From Siderastrea radians (Eukaryota; Cnidaria; Anthozoa; Scleractinia; Rhizangiidae), in contig OZ024897.1 of assembly GCA_964017195.1 (NCBI GenBank), positions 11,521,451-11,585,450 of the forward strand: a DNA stretch of 64,000 bases. The letters run 5' to 3'. Positions within the stretch are counted from its first letter, which is position 1; each line of letters opens with the position of its first letter. Shown here one piece after another: positions 1 through 11,166 of the stretch. The notes beneath the pieces were generated by a model. It did not search any database. It saw only the letters and a program-made list of their open reading frames with translations, and was not told the origin of the DNA. A program made the translations under genes and the position numbers.

Positions 1-559
1 AGGGGCAAAAATGAAGTGTTTTATATTCACGTCTCGATATTATTGACTGTGATAATGACTTCAGGTGACATTTGATCCGCCATTTGTAAGTCTTGATTGA
101 AGTTGCTCTGATAGCCACTGCCAATCGACCAGAGCAGAGCTTTATTAAGTGGGAAATACAAGTGAATTTTTAGGAAACAGGATAAAGAAATAAAGGAGGA
201 ATTAAATTTTCGTACACACCCCTAGACAGTCCACCCCCACGCAAGAGCACATGGGGTTGTTTGTGGACTGTTTTGGTGTCCATCTATTAATTTTTAACTT
301 AACATTTTAATTTTAACTCACCTTTAATTCTTAACAATTTTCAATTTTCTTAAACTTCATCAATTCCCCTACCGTAACCCTTCTTTTTCTTTATGTTTGC
401 TTTAAAAATCGCGAAAAAATTATCTCAGAAGTGTGGAGGCTCGCACTATGATCCTATGATAGCATTTTTGGATTGAATGAAATCTCGTGGAGATAATTAA
501 TTAAGAAAACAGGCTAAACGTTGGGGGGGGGGGAAGTCATTTAGGTATGTTGCCCCTTT
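1..559. other. non-coding, nothing recognised
   Basis: AT-rich sequence with a short G run near 524. No open frame of useful length and no repeat structure that I can name. Confidence 0.6.
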
Positions 560-569
560 AAAGCCGCGG

Positions 570-690
570 ACCTAGTAACTCTAGTACCAGGGACCCTCCT
601 CTTTCTTTCGATTACCCACCGTTATGGGGCATTCAAAAACAACTTGCATCAACTAAAAACAAAGATTTCCTTTTGAATGGTGGTTATTTC
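570..690. repeat. unit-boundary flank block, degenerate copy
   Basis: A decayed copy of the block found at the start of the sulfotransferase units: a motif like GGACCCTCCTC, then 'CAACTTGCATCAACTAAAAAC' without its last base, then 'AAAGATTTCC'. Better copies are at about 11955-12130, 14125-14290, 30575-30740, 32640-32720, 36430-36555 and 63835-64000. Here it precedes a relic sulfotransferase at about 0.9-1.16 kb. Confidence 0.6.
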
Positions 691-696
691 ATCTCA

Positions 697-765
697 TAGC
701 CTGCGTGGCAGGCGGTCAGACAGGAGTCGGAAATTTTCCTCCTATGCCGTCTGTCACGCAAGCTA
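697..765. mobile_element. 69-bp foldback MITE
   Basis: The left end reads TAGCCTGCGTGGCAG. The right end, read on the other strand, is TAGCTTGCGTGACAG, so the element is essentially one hairpin. A single arm-like motif (GCCTGCCACGCAAGC) also occurs near 14402, at the equivalent position of another unit. Confidence 0.6.
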
Positions 766-879
766 AAAAATTCATAAAAAAATACAAAATGGTTTAAACA
801 TGATACATTTCATAGATCATCATATTCCTGCTTTGCCATCTATAAACGATGTGCAATGATAGTATCTAATTTGTTAGAC

Positions 880-1165
880 ATAAACATGGAAACGACATAA
901 AGATTTTCCACAGCTTTATGATTAGGAATGAGTAGGCAAGGAGAATAACTTTAGCTTCTCATTCACCACTGAAAGTGTCGCACGATGCTTGAGTCCAGGT
1001 TGACTCGTGTCAGTTGGCGATGCTTCACTCTGAGACTTCAGTATAGAAATTTAAGTCATTCACATTATGCAGGGTATCAAACAAATGTGGACTGCAGCTC
1101 CACTATAACACAATGCGATAAATACATTTATTGTACGACAATAAAGATTTGTTTTTATTGAATAA
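880..1165 (-). pseudogene. sulfotransferase-unit relic
   Basis: Strongly decayed sequence that aligns by eye with 24265-24560: shared AACATGGAAACGACA, then ACCACTGAAA, then GTTGGCGATGCTTCACTCTGA and a block ending in ATTGTATGGA or ATTGTATCAA. The GGCGAT..TTC..TCTGA stretch corresponds to the 'RKKYRQHNER' codons of the intact paralogs read on the minus strand. No frame is preserved. Confidence 0.45.
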
Positions 1166-1744
1166 AAAGTATTGTATGGATTGTTCCGACTTTTAAGTGC
1201 AAGTTCTAATTTTGAATTTCGTCCAACATCGTAACGGAGGAAATTTTTCTGGAAAAACTATTTTGCAAAGGTTTTAGAGTGTTTTTACTTCACCCGTGAA
1301 ACACTTTCCAAGAATTAATGCCAAACAGACAGAAGTAAACAAAAGAAAACAATGAATCAGTGTGAAATACTGCGTCGTCGTGTAGTAACTGCTTCACAGG
1401 TTCAGTAAAATCGCTGCCTGATTCTGACTTTTTTTCTTTTTTTTCCTTTATTTTTTTTGCAGAAAGAAGGCAAAAATGCAAAAAGTAGATCTTCCCCCAA
1501 AAATAATTATTTGCATAATAGATTTTCTATATCGGGTCCAGTGTTATGTAAGAGTGTCACCTGCAATTATATTGCATGATAGAACATCACCAGAAATAGC
1601 GTGAAAGAAATCACCTAAGACATGCATCGTGACTCTAATTAAGATCACTTACTGAATAGCGTGACCGTATCGCACGAAAATGTTGTCTAGTAGGCTGCCA
1701 ATTTGCAGTAAATCTGTGCCTGTAAATGTTGCAGCTCGAGGTGT

Positions 1745-2476
1745 CACAGTGATATGTGTTTCCTCGTGATATGTGTTCCCCCACACACATATCACTAGTG
1801 ATCTGTGTTTCCCCGCAAACATGTCGGCCAGTGTTTTTGTGTTTCCCCCACCCACCTCCCCTCCAATAAAACAGATTCCAGAAAATGCACTTGTCTCAGC
1901 TAAAAAAGGAAAGCTATATTTTCTTCAAATGTCTGCGGGAAGTTCTGAATCTCCCGAGGACATAAATGCAGCATTAAAAAAAAGTTTTTTACAGCTGGTT
2001 TAATATGTCGCCCAAGGGTAATCCCTACTTAAGGATTTGTAAGTAGTAATTCAATCTCACGAAACAGATGAACGTTCAGGTTGACTTACTTAACTTTTTA
2101 ATACGTTAGCGTTAGTAGGGATGGTGAATGGTACATTCGAGAATTAGCGAGTCTATGAGACGATCTTTTTCTTGTGCGAGCATGTTTTAAGCCCTGTGAG
2201 AAGTCAACACTGATAGAAAGCTTAGCAAAACGATTGAGACCCAGAGACGGCCTGAGCGAAAATCGAGACTCCGAGACTGGTTTGCAGAAAAGTCGCGACA
2301 CAGAGAAGTAATTGAAAAAAAAAAACCGAGACTGCGAGACGCTTATGATTCAGCCAAAATTTTGCGATACCCTTATCAGTGTTTGGATACCATTTGTGTT
2401 TCCCTACAGGGGAAACACATATCACTAGTGATATGTGTACGGGGGAACACATATCACGGGAAAACATATCAGTGTG
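1745..2476. mobile_element. 732-bp MITE-like element with self-palindromic inverted ends
   Basis: The ends 1745-1814 and 2409-2476 are inverted copies of each other, about 70 bp long with a few mismatches. Each contains the same internal palindrome, centred on ATATCACTAGTGATAT, and repeats of GATATGTGTTTCC. Termini start CACAGTGATATG and CACACTGATATG. No clear target duplication is left. Two overlapping short frames inside do not resemble a known protein. Confidence 0.7.
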
Positions 2477-2603
2477 ACGTGGGTTTTTCCATAGTTAACT
2501 GCTAACCGGAATGATCTACACAAGCCCTACCTCCGGCTTCAACTGAAGCCAGTTTGATGTCTCTGTAGTCCTTTTTAAATCTGGGATTTCTGAGTACCAC
2601 CAT

Positions 2604-3653
2604 TTCATGAACCAGTAAGTTTTATCACAAGAACAGCAACAAAAAGCAATATTCGAACATAAAGGTGTGGGCTTTTGTGGATTTAGCTTCAGCAGCATCC
2701 CCTGCAAAGGTCTTTTTCGAATCAGCGTTATCTACATTTGCTCGCGGAAACAGAGTCGACAGAGTATTGTATCCAAGAAATTCACACAGTGGTTTCCATC
2801 CTTGTTTAATACTGTAATCAAGAAGCCTTTCTGCAGGAATAACGGCCTGAACTCTCTCATTGCGTTGATAATATTTCAGCCTGAAGAGAACTGTAGCCAC
2901 ATTATGCAAGGTATCTACGAAGTACACACCGTTAATCCCGGGGGGGAGGGGTATTCCCTTAATAAGCTATATAGGTATGTGCGGAGCCAAAGGTTATGGC
3001 TTTTGAGCCTTTCTGGTCTGAAATAGGGTGTAGATTTTGAGAATTTTGGTCTGAAACAGGGTAATGTTTGTGCACTCTAATATGAAACCTGGTATGGCTC
3101 TTATAAGAAGCTACCTTTCTATTAATTTTCTTCTCCTAAGAACTGAGGTTTCATTAACGTTGGGAATTTGAAGCCCTTCTCAAATGTTTACACAAAAGAA
3201 ATAGGGTTAGGGTCTGGTCTGAAATAGGGTAGAGAAAATCAAATATTTTGGTCTGAAATAGGGTAAGGGTTTCCAGACGCGCGCTGCACACCCCCACCCA
3301 AATCTTTGGGAATACCCCCCCCCCCGGGCAGTTAATCCACCAAAGAGCGAGCATCGCAAAAAGTTCTTTCGTCAAAATTACACGGAGACGCCCTTTCCAT
3401 CTTTTAAGCCACACTTCTTCAGAGTGTCGAATGTGAGTATAACTTTCGCTGCTCGGAATGCGGCTGCAATCTCTTCGAACCAAAATACTGGCGGATTGAA
3501 GTCAGGAAGACGAACGGTCGCAAAAGTATCAAGCCATTCTTGTCCGTGACAATCGTGTTCTTGGAAGTCACAGACATTGTGTCCAAGAATCCGAAGAGCT
3601 TTAGCCAGAGTGGTGGTTTCAGTTTTCCCTAAACCTGCACAAATCACCTTCAT
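2604..3653 (-). pseudogene. sulfotransferase-like copy A, interrupted by a MITE
   Basis: The start MKVICAGLGKTETTTLAKAL (3653 downwards) matches the P-loop start of the intact copies. About 12 codons corresponding to KEMYQGVDAITD are missing after LPDFN. The frame then shifts after 'AAKVILTF', and a 392-bp MITE (2939-3330) with an 8-bp target duplication splits the middle. The C-terminal part resumes at about 2927 with ERVQAVIPAERLL, KQGWKPLCEFLG and a degraded hydrophobic tail. Deletion, frameshift and insertion together mean that no functional product is expected. Confidence 0.9.
2939..3330. mobile_element. C/G-capped MITE, copy 1, in pseudogene A
   Basis: Flanked on both sides by GTTAATCC (2931-2938 and 3331-3338). 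The ends are inverted: CGGGGGGGAGGGGTATTCCC on the left and GGGAATACCCCCC..CCCGGG on the right. Inside are several copies of GGTCTGAAATAGGGTA. The uninterrupted sequence is visible in paralogs (for example GTTGGACCACCAAAGAGCGA near 9335). An 8-bp duplication would fit the hAT superfamily, but the G/C-rich terminus is not a typical hAT end. Confidence 0.88.
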
Positions 3654-3881
3654 TTTAACAGCAGTTACATGCAGTATGTGTAACGCTAGAAGGTTTTACA
3701 TTTCAAAGGTCAATTTTTTTTATTATTTTATGCGATTTCGTCTTTGATTTAAATACATTAGAGCAGCAGTTTTCAAATCACCTGTGTAAATTGAGCTCAT
3801 TATTTTTTACGGCGATGTGACTAGGATTTTGAAGTATTTTCCTGGGAGTAGAAACTGAGGGATCAAACAACTGGAGGCGTA

Positions 3882-3945
3882 GCCTGAAATAGCGTGAGAG
3901 AAATCACCAACAATTGCGTGACACAGAAGGTCACTTAGCGTGAGT
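3882..3945. repeat. conserved block downstream of the sulfotransferases (GCGTGA..AAATCACC)
   Basis: 'GAAATAGCGTGAGAGAAATC' is followed by 'ACAATTGCGTGACACAGAAGG'-like sequence, without coding frame. Close versions lie 3' of other copies at about 1598-1640, 9788-9830, 12712-12775, 30866-30915 and 54985-55030. It is probably simply part of the duplicated unit; a regulatory role is possible but unsupported. Confidence 0.6.
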
Positions 3946-4123
3946 CATTGCAAATCATCTCTTGATCCATAGTTATTCTAAATGTTGGTGTAGGTCTTAG
4001 AATATATAAAAAAATTATTTATAAATGTCAATTAAGTAAATTGTTTAACGCAGACCCCACATCCTGCTTCAACGGAAGTTTGAGGTGGTTTTGTAGATCT
4101 GCTGATTACTGTGTACCACCATT

Positions 4124-4837
4124 TCATGATCTTATGAATTTCGCCATTAAAACAGCGACAAAAAGCAAAATTCCCAACAGACAGACGTAGGCTATTCTGG
4201 ATTTTATTTTTGCCGCATACATGGCCAAGTTCTTTTTGCTTCCAGCTTGACCTGCATTTGCTTGCGGAAATTGACTCGACGGAATATCGCATCCAAGAAA
4301 TTCACACAGTGGTTTCCATCCTTGTTTAACATTAAAAACAAGAAGCCTTTCTGCAGGGATAACGGCCTGAACTCTCTCATTGTGTTGGCAGTACTTTTTT
4401 CTGAAAAGGGCTGTAGCTTTAGGGTTGGAACCCCCGAAAATCGCAGTGCGCGAGGTACGAAGAAAACGGGTAACATTGTTCCACCAAAAAGCAATCTTCA
4501 CATATGATGGTATCTCTTTAGACAATTGGCGTTGCCTCTTGTAACTCTCAAGCCACTGTTCTTCGGAGTCTCGAACTGTGAGTATAACCTTAGCTTCTGG
4601 GAAGACTGCTGCAATCTCCTCGAACCAAAATACTGGCGGCATATCGGTGATGGCATCGACGCCTTCGTACATCTCTTTGAAGTTTGGAAGACGATCGGTC
4701 TCAAAACTATCAATCCATTCTCGCTGGTGAAAAGTTAAATGTTCCATGAAGTCGTACACATTGTATCCAAGAACCTGAAGAGCTTTAGCCAGACTGGTGG
4801 TTCCTGTTTTGGGTAAACCTGCACAAATTACCTTCAT
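4124..4837 (-). CDS. sulfotransferase-like, tail-anchored (copy B)
   Basis: 237 aa, single exon, open. The start is placed at the ATG giving MKVICAGLPKTGTTSLAKAL because every paralog shares it. The frame is open for 50 further codons upstream to 4987, but that part is not conserved. Residues about 4-20 (AGLPKTGTTSLAK) form the P-loop-like site that binds the 5'-phosphosulfate of PAPS in sulfotransferases; VILTVRDSEEQWLES near residue 90 fits the 3'-phosphate site. ERVQAVIPAERLLVFNVKQG and WKPLCEFLG are family-typical. The last ~25 residues form one hydrophobic span (CLLGILLFVAVLMAKF), which implies a tail anchor with the catalytic domain in the cytosol. The family matches the short sulfotransferases of Pfam Sulfotransfer_4; the acceptor substrate is unknown. 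Identity of the fold is likely, the function inferred. Confidence 0.85.
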   Translation of the reverse strand: MKVICAGLPKTGTTSLAKALQVLGYNVYDFMEHLTFHQREWIDSFETDRLPNFKEMYEGVDAITDMPPVFWFEEIAAVFPEAKVILTVRDSEEQWLESYKRQRQLSKEIPSYVKIAFWWNNVTRFLRTSRTAIFGGSNPKATALFRKKYCQHNERVQAVIPAERLLVFNVKQGWKPLCEFLGCDIPSSQFPQANAGQAGSKKNLAMYAAKIKSRIAYVCLLGILLFVAVLMAKFIRS

Positions 4838-5385
4838 TTTAACGGGAGTTGCTAAGTGTACAGTATCTACAAAGCCTTCTACAGTTGCGTGACGACCCAA
4901 ATATGCGTGAAGAGCAACGTAAGAGACTTTCGCCTGATTGGTCCGTTTTGAAATCATATTGCGGATGGTCACGTCTTGTTGTCCCAAAATTTAAAATGCC
5001 GCTGTTTCGAGTACTTGGACTCTTGCACAGCAAAACAATCGGCACTCGCAGTGCAGATTGGAGTAATCAACAGTTTAGCCAAATCAATACCAACAGGCGT
5101 TCGAGACCGAGAAATGCATGAAGTAAAGCTCCAAGAACCTTAAAGATTCGCCCAACTCCTCGAGCCTCCTGCCGACTCCAGCCGAAACGCCTTGTTGGTT
5201 GTTGCCTGATGTGTAGGTGTAATACTGTGATTTGATGAACTTTGCAACGTGTTCGCGGTTTTGAATAAACTTTTATAGGAAATAGAAAGTTGTGCATCTG
5301 AGGCGTTTATCTTTTGTTTTGTTTTTATTTTACATTCAAGGTTGGCTTAGCTTACATGTCTGTGGAAGATATTTGTGTAAACCAT
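4838..5385. other. 5' flank of copy B, no gene
   Basis: Contains the unit-specific 5' flank (TGATTGGTCCGTTTTG, TTGCGGATGGTCACGTCTTGTTGTCCCAAAATTTAAAATG), also present upstream of copy D near 11237-11295 as TTAATCCGTTTTG and GTCTTGTTGTCCCAAAATTC. Short frames here have no recognisable product. Confidence 0.55.
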
Positions 5386-5393
5386 GTTAAAAG

Positions 5394-5880
5394 GGCGACC
5401 CTAAAACGAGGAATGGCGGAATGACGGAACGGCGGAAAATCACCCTAAATCCTAAAACGCGGAACGGCGGAAAATCACCCCATATCCTAAAACGCGGAAC
5501 GGCGGAAAATCACCCCATATCCTAAAACGCGGAACGGCGGAAAATCACCCTAAATCCTAAAACGCGGAACGGCGGAAAATCACCCCATATCCTAAAACGC
5601 GGAACGGCGGAAAATCACCCTAAATCCTAAAACGAGGAACGGCGGAAAATCACCCCATATCCTAAAACGTGGAACGGCGGAAAATCACCCTAAATCCTAA
5701 AACAAGGAACGGCGGAAAATCACCCCATATCCTAAAACGAGGAACGGCGGAAAATCACCCTAAACTAGGAACGGCGGAAAATCACCCCATATCCTAAAAC
5801 GAGGAACGGCGGAAAATCACCCTAAATCCTAAAACAAGGAACGGCGGAAAATCACCATAAATCTTAAAACGTGGAACGTT
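5394..5880. repeat. ~35-bp satellite, left arm (right arm 7757-7988)
   Basis: About 14 units of the form CCTAAAACGCGGAACGGCGG plus AAAATCACCC, alternating between endings CATAT and TAAAT, so the true period is two units (~70 bp). Units vary at single positions (ACGCGG, ACGAGG, ACAAGG, ACGTGG). The right arm carries about 6 units on the opposite strand. Confidence 0.95.
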
Positions 5881-7988
5881 AAAAATTGGAGGAAGCTAAT
5901 AAATCCCTGAAAGTAACGAAAGTAACGATGCCCCCGATAGTAGCGACCCATTCAATGCTTATCATCCACAGATAGATGGAAAATTGGGTTGGACCCAAAG
6001 GATATAGACGGCAATGGCGTCTATATACGTTTATCAATGTAAAGACATTAATAAACAAAAATTCACGGTTTTTATGTACGGGCATTATTTTCATTATGTT
6101 GTCTGAAAAGTTGACAGTTTTGACCCCCAGTCACTTTCCGGTAAGGTAAATACCTTTTTATCTCGGATAACTGGCTTTGCTTTCGGATCGATCTGAGTAG
6201 GTTTTAATTACTTTTTGTCATAAATCACGTTAAATTTGAGTGGCCACTTCAATTTGCAAATTGTGGATGATACAAAATGTTTCTTGCTATTAGTTGCTTT
6301 TAGCTGCCGAAAAGCGCATTTTTTTGTCACGCAACAAAACAAAGGAACAAATTTGAGAACTGATGTCTGGTGACGAGATCGCAATACTGGACTCACACAT
6401 ACATACACATAACCTGCTTATACACGGTCCTGTGAAGACCCACCCTCAAGAAATAGAACATAACGCATTCTATAATACTATATGTCGTGCATGATATTGT
6501 TATTTTCCTAGGTTATCTTCGTCATCTTAATATTTGGGTAAATATATTTTGATTTATTTGCTTTAAAAGGGGGGTTCACTTTATTTTAAATTGGGGATCA
6601 CTTTAGTTTATTTGCAGAAAGCAATTTCCTTTAGTTCTTATCAATTTTAATTATTTTTATCATATTTTAGTAAACCGTCTTGTGACAGTATTTTAAAACG
6701 AAGAGAACTGGCTTTTGGGGCCAAATCGACTCTCTTAGTCTTGTAGTATACCACTCTAGGGTGGCGAATGGTAAATTCCATGACTCAACCGATGTCGGGC
6801 AAAACGTTTTGAACTCCGACGAAACGGAAAGAAACACACTAAAACGAGACCTAGCGACCCACTAAAAACACTTCCGAGTTTTGGATATCGTATGACAATT
6901 TTTTGATACCCGTTCTTACAGTACCATCCAGCACCCCTTATTGTATTCTCAGTTCTATTAGCGTATCGGTATAGGGAATGTCGATAACAAAGGCAATCCT
7001 GTTAGATTTTTATTCATTTTTTCCAAACTAAATAGTAAAGTTAGTATAAATAGTATAGTTATAGTTTTGTTACTTTTTAGCCCATCGTTCGATTCAATCA
7101 CTCGATTTTTTTTCCTTTCATATTAATTGAATTTCCAAAATTAATGCATTGCTTTTTTAGGCTTAGGTTACGAAACACAAAGCACTGCATATATGGACAG
7201 TTGCTGTAAATAGTAATTCCTGTTAAAGTTAGTGTTACGTTAATATTAGCTCAGTATGATTTTTATGACTTTTTAAACGTTTTTTATGATTTATTATTGT
7301 AGTTTGGACTTTGTTTAAGTAGACGAAGTTAGTCACGGCTAATGGAACTGTAAAAAAATATCAAAATATATTTCTGATTTTAGTATAAGGATTTAGCAAT
7401 TTAATATAAGAATAACATATCTTGATTAATGAATCGACTGATAAACGATTGAGTGACTACAGAAAAAAAAGGAAAAAACAGTCCAAATTATCGTTTTCAT
7501 TATTTTATTTTTGACTCTGTGACTTTGAAAATTAAAAGAGAATCACGAAGAGAAGTGCAAGATCCGCAGATGTCTTCTGTTGTGTTTTACGGTAGTAAAC
7601 TGCTGAAGGCGGCGGTGAGGTATGGGAATATGAAGCTAGTTACAATTCGCGCTGTACAGGTGAGGGGTCGCGGGACACCTTGCAGTTTAACATAAGCGCC
7701 ATTTGGCTAAGCGTGACTGTTTTTTCGTCACAACGAATCACGTGAATCAGTGCCATCTATTTTTGTTTTCCGCGTTTTAGGATTATGGGTGATGTTCCGC
7801 CGTTCCTCGTTTTAGGATTTGGGGTGATTTTCCGCCATTCCTCGTTTTAGGATTTAGGGTGATTTTCCACCGTTCCGCATTTTAGGATATGGGGCGATTT
7901 TCCGCCGTTCCGCGTTTTAGGATTTAGGGTGATTTTCCGCCGTTCCGCCATTCCGCCATTCCACCATTCCTCGTTTTAGGGTCGCCCT
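5394..7988. mobile_element. 2.6-kb element with satellite-built inverted ends
   Basis: GTTAAAAG occurs directly on both sides (5386-5393 and 7989-7996). The left end begins GGCGACCCTAAAACGAGG; the right end read on the other strand begins AGGGCGACCCTAAAACGAGG. Because of one shared A, the duplication could be 6 or 8 bp. The left arm (about 485 bp) and right arm (about 230 bp) consist of the same ~35-bp satellite in opposite orientations. The 1.9-kb centre has no frame above 80 codons, so the element is non-autonomous. Confidence 0.85.
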
Positions 7989-7996
7989 GTTAAAAG

Positions 7997-8465
7997 GCTT
8001 ATTAAATGGTGGTCTGCTTTAAGTATAGCCAGTTTGCATCTAGTGAAAAATTTTTTTATTCACTATCATGTTGGAAATATTCTCGATATATCAACCACAA
8101 AATGAAATACAACAGTGCCTCGTTCTTTTATCTGTTGTTTTTCTTTTGTTTTGAGTCGGCATATTCAATGTTTGTTGATCGAGAAAGCGCCCCATGAAGC
8201 TTCATCCATATAATGTTATCCTTTAATTCTCAGTACACGACTAGCAATGATAAAGGAATTTACGTACAAGAATTTCTTTAGTTGTACACTATACGTATTT
8301 ATACTTTCATACCATACTTTCTGTGATTCAGTTTACATCCTAGTCCATCAAGCAGCTGAGCCATTGCGTAGGCTATAAATGCCATTTGCGAAGTATCCTC
8401 GTAACATCAAGAGCCAAATTATTTTTATGAATGGCCGCACCACGTACGGAATCCACATTTGGCAC
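7997..8465. other. non-coding, nothing recognised
   Basis: AT-rich; a 63-codon frame at 8006-8197 has no recognisable feature. Confidence 0.5.
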
Positions 8466-8994
8466 GGGTAGAGCAAAACTACTACTACGAAGTCCATTGA
8501 AGCAATGTTAATGGCAAAATATAAAGTTAAATTTCTATCTAGCACAAACGGAGAAACAACTAAGTAGATAAATAAATAATTTTAACGATATAATATATTC
8601 AGTTACAAGAAATTGCTTGCAAGAATTAAACTCAAGTTAATATTAAATCTAGCACGATATAAAAGACAAGGCAAAAGAAAACTTTCCCACCGATAAGAGT
8701 ACAGTTCACCGTTACATTAAATTCCTTCAGAGGATAAGAATTGAATTGAAGAGCAAATTTGTTGAGACGAATATAGTTCACCGTGATTAATTTTAGTAAT
8801 TTCTTTTAAATCTTAGAACAGCTTAACAGAATCACCCAAATATTTTGTCACGTATGTTAAGTTATCGCAATAGAAAACCTAGTCTTTTAAATCGGAATGA
8901 TCTACACATGCCCTGCGAAATTTGAATATATTTGAATGAGATGATCTCTGAAGACTGGTTTCTACATCTGGCGATTTCTGCGTCACTGCCACTT

Positions 8995-9712
8995 TCAGCC
9001 AGTGAATTTCACCATAATAACAGCAGCAAAGAGCAGTACTGCTGACAGAGAGATGTAGGTTATTGCAGATTTGGCTTTTGCTGCGTATTCTTCATAGAAC
9101 GTTTTCCCCAAAGCGTGACCCACGTTTGCACGCGGAAACTGACAGGAGGGAAGTTCGCATCCAAGAAATTCACACAGTGGTTGCCATCCTTGTTTAACAT
9201 TGTAAACAAGAAGCCTTTCTGCACTAATAACGGCCTGAACTCTCTCATTGTGTTGGCGATACTTTTTTCTGAAGAGGGCTGTAGCTTCTGGGTTAGAACT
9301 CCCGAAAATCGCAGTGTGCATGGCATGAAAGTAAGGCCCATCGTTGGACCACCAAAGAGCGATCTTCACATAGAATGGCCAGTCTTTAATGAATTGGCGT
9401 TGCCTCTTCCAGCTCTCCAGCCACTCGCGCTTCGGAGTCTCCAACTGTGAGTATAACCTTAGCTTCTGGGAAGACTGCTGCAATTTCCGCGAACCAAAAT
9501 GCTGGCGGGACATCGGTAATGGCGTGGACACCTTGGTACATCTCTTTGAAATTAATAGGAAGACGATCGGTCTCGAAACTATCAAGCCATTCCTGTCGGT
9601 GAAAAGTTTTAAAAATGTTCTCTTAAGTCGTATACATTGTATCCAAGAATTTGAAGAGCTTTAGCCAGACTTTTGGTTCCTTTTTGGGTAAACCTGTACA
9701 AACCACCGTCAT
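8995..9712 (-). pseudogene. sulfotransferase-like copy C, frameshifted
   Basis: The ATG is at 9712 (MTVVCTGLPKKEPKV). The P-loop is destroyed by small indels where paralogs read LPKTGTTSLAK, and a stop follows within 30 codons. Further shifts are visible near 9611, near 9555 (extra bases in TTAATAGG) and near 9430 (one base more than in paralogs). The last two thirds read well in one frame (KREWLESWKRQRQF to a VLLFAAVIMVKFTG tail). Confidence 0.9.
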
Positions 9713-10455
9713 TTTAACAGAACTTTCTGAGCAAATAGTGTACAGTATCTACGAAGTTGTGTGTCGACCAAAGTGTGTGACGTAATATTTTGCGTGACAG
9801 ATATCACCTAAAGTAGTGTGACACAGTAAGATAACATGACAATGTTTATTCAACAACATTGAAGGAGGAAATTTACATACTGCCCTAACCGCAAATAGCA
9901 AAGGCTAATCGAGGCGGGTAGAGCAAAACTACTAGGGCTAAGTCCGTTGTAACAATGTTAATGGCAAAATATAAAGTTAAATTTCTATCTAGCGCAAAGA
10001 AAGAAAGAACTGAGTAGATAGTTATGAATAAATATTTTTTTTAACGATATGATATATTTGTTTACAAGAAATTGCTTGCAAGAATTAAACTTAAGCAGTT
10101 AAAATAAATCAAGCACGATAAAGATAAGGTAAAAGAAAACTTGTCTACCGATAAAACAGTTCACCATTACATTAAATTGTTACAGAGGATAAAATTGATT
10201 CGAACAGCAAATTTGTTTACACGAATATAGTTTTAGTGATTTATTTTAAATCCTAGAACAGCTTAACAGAATCACCCAAATATTCTGTCACGTAGGCTAA
10301 GTAGCATCGTAATAAAAAAAAACCTGGTCTTTTAAATCGGATTGATCTACACATGCCCTGCATCAAGCTTCAACTGCAGTTTGATGCATTACTTTAAAAA
10401 GACTTGAATGCTAAGATGATCTCTGAAGACTCGTTTCTACATCTGGCGAGCGATG

Positions 10456-11166
10456 TCAGCCAGTGAATTTCGCCGTAATAACAGCAGCAAAGAGCAGTAC
10501 TCCCAAAAGAAAGATGTAGGTTATTGCAGATTTGGCTTTTGCTGCATACTCTACATAGAACTTTTTCCACAAAGCTTGACCAACATTTGCACGCGGAAAC
10601 TGAATGGAGGGAAGACCGCATCCAAGAAATTCACACAGTGGTTTCCATCCTTGTTTAACATTGTAAACAAGAAGCCTTTCTGCAGGAATAACTGCCTGAA
10701 CTCTCTCATTGTGTTGGCGATATTTCTTTCTGAAGAGGGCTGTAGCTTCAGGGTTAGAACTTCCGAAAATGGCAGTGCGCATGGCATGAAAGTAAGGCCC
10801 ATCGTTGGACCACCAAAGAGCGATCTTCACATAGAATGGCCAGTCATTAATGAATTGGCGTTGCCTCTTCCAGCTCTCAAGCCACACTTCTTCGGAGTCT
10901 CGAACTGTGAGTATAACCTTAGCTTCTGGGAAGACTGCTGCAATCTCCTCGAACCAAAATGCTGGCGGGGTATCGGTAATGGCGTCGACGCCTTGGTACA
11001 TCTCTTTGAAATTAGGAAGACGATCGGTCCCGAAACTATCAAGCCATTCCTGTCGGTGGAAAGTTAAATGTTCTGTGAAGTCGTACACATTATATCCAAG
11101 AACCTGAAGAGCTTCAGCTAGACTGGTCGTTCCTGTCTTGGGAAAACCTGCACAAATCACCTTCAT
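10456..11166 (-). CDS. sulfotransferase-like, tail-anchored (copy D)
   Basis: 236 aa, single exon, intact from MKVICAGFPKTGTTSLAEAL to the C-terminal anchor FLLGVLLFAAVITAKFTG. The PAPS 5'-phosphosulfate loop (GFPKTGTTS) and the later VILTVRDSEEVWLESW segment are both complete. The region FHRQEWLDSFGTDRLPNFKEMYQGVDAIT may contribute to the acceptor site, by position only. No signal peptide; the single C-terminal membrane span with four residues after it suggests tail anchoring. It is the downstream unit of a tandem duplication, and its partner copy C is broken. Base changes against B and H are scattered and keep the frame, which suggests constraint; not tested. Confidence 0.87.
   Translation of the reverse strand: MKVICAGFPKTGTTSLAEALQVLGYNVYDFTEHLTFHRQEWLDSFGTDRLPNFKEMYQGVDAITDTPPAFWFEEIAAVFPEAKVILTVRDSEEVWLESWKRQRQFINDWPFYVKIALWWSNDGPYFHAMRTAIFGSSNPEATALFRKKYRQHNERVQAVIPAERLLVYNVKQGWKPLCEFLGCGLPSIQFPRANVGQALWKKFYVEYAAKAKSAITYIFLLGVLLFAAVITAKFTG

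Noticed and set aside
4838..4987. 50-residue N-terminal extension of copy B
   Set aside because: The upstream codons are open only by chance: copies D and H differ there, while MKVICAG is shared by all copies.
10453..11067. 204-codon plus-strand frame opposite copy D, and similar plus frames opposite B, C, E and H
   Set aside because: Antisense shadows of the conserved minus-strand genes; they recur only because the sense protein is conserved.
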